NCBI GenBank assembly: GCA_951804985.1
Contig: OX638132.1
Location: forward strand, 43,624,791-43,688,790
Length of the DNA: 64,000 nt
Direction: 5' to 3'
Source of the DNA: Dryomyza anilis
Lineage: Eukaryota > Arthropoda > Insecta > Diptera > Dryomyzidae
Shown: positions 61,022-64,000 of the stretch, piece by piece
Layout: every line of letters begins with the position of its first letter
Numbering within the stretch: the first letter of the stretch is position 1
Position numbers and translations under genes: made by a program
The notes under the pieces: model-generated
Seen by the model: the letters and a program-made list of their open reading frames with translations, nothing else
What the model was told of the DNA's origin: nothing
Databases searched by the model: none

Positions 61022-64000
61022 TTGTCTCAAAGTTGGCACATTTTGTAATCAATTCGTGCCCTTTTTATTCCAATATTCGGCGCAATGGTTCTTGAAAATC
61101 TAACTCAAATTTAAAATGCTCATAACTCCGTAAATGCACGTCGTAGATGTACAAGTTGGCACATTTTATAATCTATTTTTGCCCTTTTAATTCTAATATA
61201 ACTCATTATAATAGGCGCAAGGGTTCTTGAGAAATCACGTCTCAAATTTAAAATGCTCATAACTCCGTAAATATGAGCCGTAGAGGCCTCAAAGTTGTCA
61301 TCTATTTTTGTTCTTTTAATTCTAATATAAATCATTATAAACGGCGGAAACGTTCTTGAGAAATCAGGTCTCAAACTTTAAATGCTTATAACTCCGTAAA
61401 TACGAGTCGTAGAGGCCTCAAAGTCGGAACATTTTATAATTTATTTTTTCCCTTTTAATTATACTTTTTATAATTATTATAATTTTAATATAACTTATTA
61501 TAATCGGAACAAGATTACTTAAAAAATCACGTCTCAAATTTAATATGTTCATAACTCGGTAAATACTCGTCTTAGAGGCCTCGAAGTTGGCACATTTTGT
61601 AATCTATTCTTGCCCTTCTAATTCCAATATAAATCATTATTCGGCGCAACGGTTCTCGAAATCATGTCTCAAATTTAAAATGCTCATAACACCGTTAATA
61701 CGAGTTGTAAAGGCTTCAAAGTTGGCACATTTTGTAATCTATTTTTGCCCTTTTAATTCCAATATAAATCATTATAATCTGCGCATGTGGTTATTGAGAA
61801 AACACGTCTCAAACATAAAATGCTTATAACTGCGTAAATACAAGTCGTAGAGGCCCCAACGTTTTACATTTTATAATCTGTTTTTGCCCTTTTAATCCTA
61901 ATATAACTCATTACAATCAACGCATAGGTGATTGAGAAATCCCGCCTCAAATTTAAAATGTTCATAACTCTATAAATACTCGTCTTAGAGGCCTCAAAGT
62001 TGGCACATTTTGTAATCTATTCTTGCCCTTCTAATTCCATTTGCCTCAAAGTTGGCACATTTTGTAATCTATTCGTGCCCTTTTTATTCCAATATTCGGC
62101 GCAATGGTTCTTGAAAATCTAACTCAAATTTAAAATGCTCATAACTCCGTAAATGCACGTCGTAGATGCACAAGTTGGCACATTTTATAATCTATTTTTG
62201 TCCTTTTAATTCTAATATAACTCATTATAATAGGCGCAAGGGTTCTGAGAAATCACGTCTCAATTTTAAAATGCTCATAACTCCGTAAATATGAGCCGTA
62301 GAGGCCTCAAAGTTGTGATCTATTTTTGTTCTTTTAATTCTAATATAAATCATTATAAACGGCGGAACGGTTCTTGAGAAATCAGGTCTCAAACTTTAAA
62401 TGCTTATAACTCCTTAAATACGAGTCGTAGAGGCCTCAAAGTCGGAACATTTTATAATTTATTTTTTCCCTTTTAATTATACTTTTTATAATTATTATAA
62501 TTTCAATATAACTTATTATAATCGGAACAAGATTACTTAAAAAATCACGTCACAAATTTAATATGTTCATAACTCTGTAAATACTCGTCTTAGAGGCCTC
62601 AAAATTGGCACATTTTGTAATCTATTCTTGCCTTTCTAATTCCAATATAAATCATTATTCAGCGCAACGGTTCTCGAAATCACGTCTCAAATTTAAAATG
62701 CTCATAACTCCGTTAATACGAGTTGTAGAGGCCTCAAATCAAAGTTTGCACATTTTGTAATCTATTTTTGCCCTTTTAATTCCAATATAAATCATTATAA
62801 TAGGCACATGTGGTTCTTGAGAAATCACGTCTCAAACATAAAATGCTCATAACTCCGTTAATACGAGTTGTAGAGGCCTCAAAGTTGTGATCTATTTTTG
62901 TTCTTTTGATTCTAATATAAATCAATATAAACGGCGGAACGGTTCTTGAGAAATCACGTCTCAAACTTTAAATGCTCATAACTCCGTAAATACAAGTCGT
63001 AAAGACTTCAAATTGGCACATTTTGTAATTTATTTTTTAATTCCAATATTAATTTTTCTAAACCAATATGAATTCTTATAATCGAAGCAAGGGTTCTTGA
63101 GAAATCACGGCTAAAACATAAAATGCTCATTACTCAAAGTTGGCACATTTTATAATCTATTTTTGCCCTTTTAATTCTAATATAACTCATTATAATAGGC
63201 GCAAGGGTTCTTGAGTAATCAAATTTAAAATGCTCATAACTCCGTAAATATGAGCCGTAGAGGCCTCAAACTTGTGATCTATTTTTCTTCTTTTAATTCT
63301 AATATAAATCATTGTAAACGGCGGAACGGTTCTTGAGAAATCACGTCTCAAACTTTAAATGCTCAGAACTCCGTAAATACGAGTCGTATCAATTTATTTT
63401 TGCCCTTTTAAATATACTTTTTATAATTATTATAATTTTAATATAACTTATTATAATCGGCGCAAGATTACTTAAAAAATCACGTCTCAAATTTAAAATG
63501 TTCATAACTCGGTAAATACTCGTCTTAGAGGCCTCACAATTGGCACATTTTGTAATCTATTCTTGCCCTTCTAAATCCAAAGGCCTCAAAGTTGGCACAT
63601 TTTGTAATCTATTCGTGCCCTTTTTATTCTAATATTCGGCGCAACTGTTCGTGAAATCACGTCTCAAACATAAAATGCTCATAACTCCGTTAATACGAGT
63701 TGTAGAGGACTCAAATCAAAGTTGGCACATTTTGTAATCTATTTTTGCTCTCTTAATTCCTACATAAATCATTATAATAGGCGCATGGGGTTCTTGAGAA
63801 ATCACGTGTCAAACATAAAATGCTCATAACTCCGTTAATACGAGTTGTACTCAAACGAGTTGTTGTCAAAGTTGGCACATTTTGTAATTTATTTTTGCCC
63901 TTTTAATTCCAATATAAATCATTATAATCTGCGCATGTGGTTATTGAGAAAACACGTCTCAAACATAAAATACTTATAACTGCGTAAATACAAGTCGTAG
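61022..64000 (+). repeat. Block 5 unit U9 (partial at window edge)
   Basis: Begins like U8 (offset 4467 at 56653 / 61120), including GTCATCTATTTTTG and GCGGAAACGTTC variants. From about 61.6 kb it changes to monomer order and variants seen in block 3: the stretch at 62038-62160 resembles 15990-16130, and about 62990-63110 resembles 20300-20450. It is more scattered in its differences from neighbours than U5-U8. It runs off the window end. Confidence 0.78.

Larger units (their letters stand above)
1..64000 (+). repeat. Satellite array, ~139-bp monomer family, head-to-tail, with higher-order structure
   Basis: Every part of the window that I read can be aligned to one monomer. Its landmarks in order are GAGGCCTC, TTGGCACATTTTGTAATC, CCCTTTTAATT, ATAAATCATTATAATCGGCG, TTCTTGAGAAATCACGTC and GCTCATAACTCCG. 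A hand-built consensus is 139 bp. All copies run in the same direction; I found no inversion longer than about 15 bp. There is no unique sequence longer than roughly 50-60 bp. The frames that stay open are short (about 60-100 codons), recur as copies of each other and follow the monomer period. They are non-coding by-products. Known biology: kilobase-scale higher-order repeats of a 100-200 bp monomer are typical of eukaryotic centromeric or heterochromatic satellites. Assignment to a centromere is inference; the species is not identifiable from this sequence. Confidence 0.96.

Noticed and set aside
2172..62964. About fifty open frames of 61-100 codons on both strands (for example 53082-53384 minus, 49551-49814 plus)
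   Set aside because: They are copies of each other, follow the monomer period, have no signal peptide or domain pattern I recognise, often start at TTG or ATG by chance, and break wherever a monomer class changes. They are satellite translations, not genes.
1..64000. CRISPR array
   Set aside because: The repeats are 120-165 bp and contiguous, with no unique spacers of uniform length and no cas genes.
1..64000. TATAAT and TATAA strings as promoter elements
   Set aside because: They occur in almost every monomer because of the AT-rich consensus (ATTATAATCGG) and are not linked to any gene.
1..64000. Transposable elements, LTRs, telomere repeats, tRNA or rRNA genes inside the array
   Set aside because: I searched by eye for coding remnants, long terminal repeats, TTAGGG- or TTTAGGG-like arrays and structured RNA genes, and found none. 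The only non-monomer sequence is the tract at 1081 and the short AT stretch at 7213 and its copies.

Overview
The whole window is one satellite DNA array. I find no protein gene, RNA gene, transposon body or CRISPR array on either strand. The sequence is AT-rich; a hand-built consensus monomer is about 36% GC, and many real stretches are lower. It consists of head-to-tail copies of one monomer family of about 139 bp, all in the same orientation. Landmarks of the monomer, in order, are GAGGCCTC, TTGGCACATTTTGTAATC, a CCCTTTTAATT stretch, ATAAATCATTATAATCGGCG, TTCTTGAGAAATCACGTC and GCTCATAACTCCG. A long higher-order-repeat satellite of this type points to a eukaryotic centromeric, pericentromeric or other heterochromatic block. 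The species cannot be told from the sequence; plant and invertebrate are both possible.

The monomers fall into recognisable classes: a full-length form (139-140 bp), a 129-bp form lacking 10 bp, an AT-expanded form (about 164 bp), and several rearranged forms of about 121-138 bp. These classes are arranged into higher-order repeats (HORs), and the HOR type changes along the window.

Layout: (1) 1-6814, alternating X and Y halves with a period of about 3.07-3.3 kb. (2) 6815-13505, three near-identical copies of a 2284-bp HOR, the second lacking 29 bp and the third lacking one 132-bp monomer. (3) 13506-22664, a more mixed block with a 1.88-kb segment duplicated at an offset of 3484 bp. (4) 22665-33493, units of 3.0-4.0 kb. 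(5) 33494-64000, longer units of 3.6-7.3 kb built by mixing blocks of types 3 and 4. Blocks 4 and 5 can be phased by one private marker (TTGTCTCAAAG, first at 26461).

There is no gene network to describe. What the window records is the history of array growth: in-register monomer loss, duplication of multi-kilobase units, out-of-register junctions, and one small foldback mutation (10-bp arms, 5-nt loop) that arose once and was then carried into four HOR units (44298, 50088, 55496, 58104). Short open frames in the window are translations of the repeat and are not annotated as genes.
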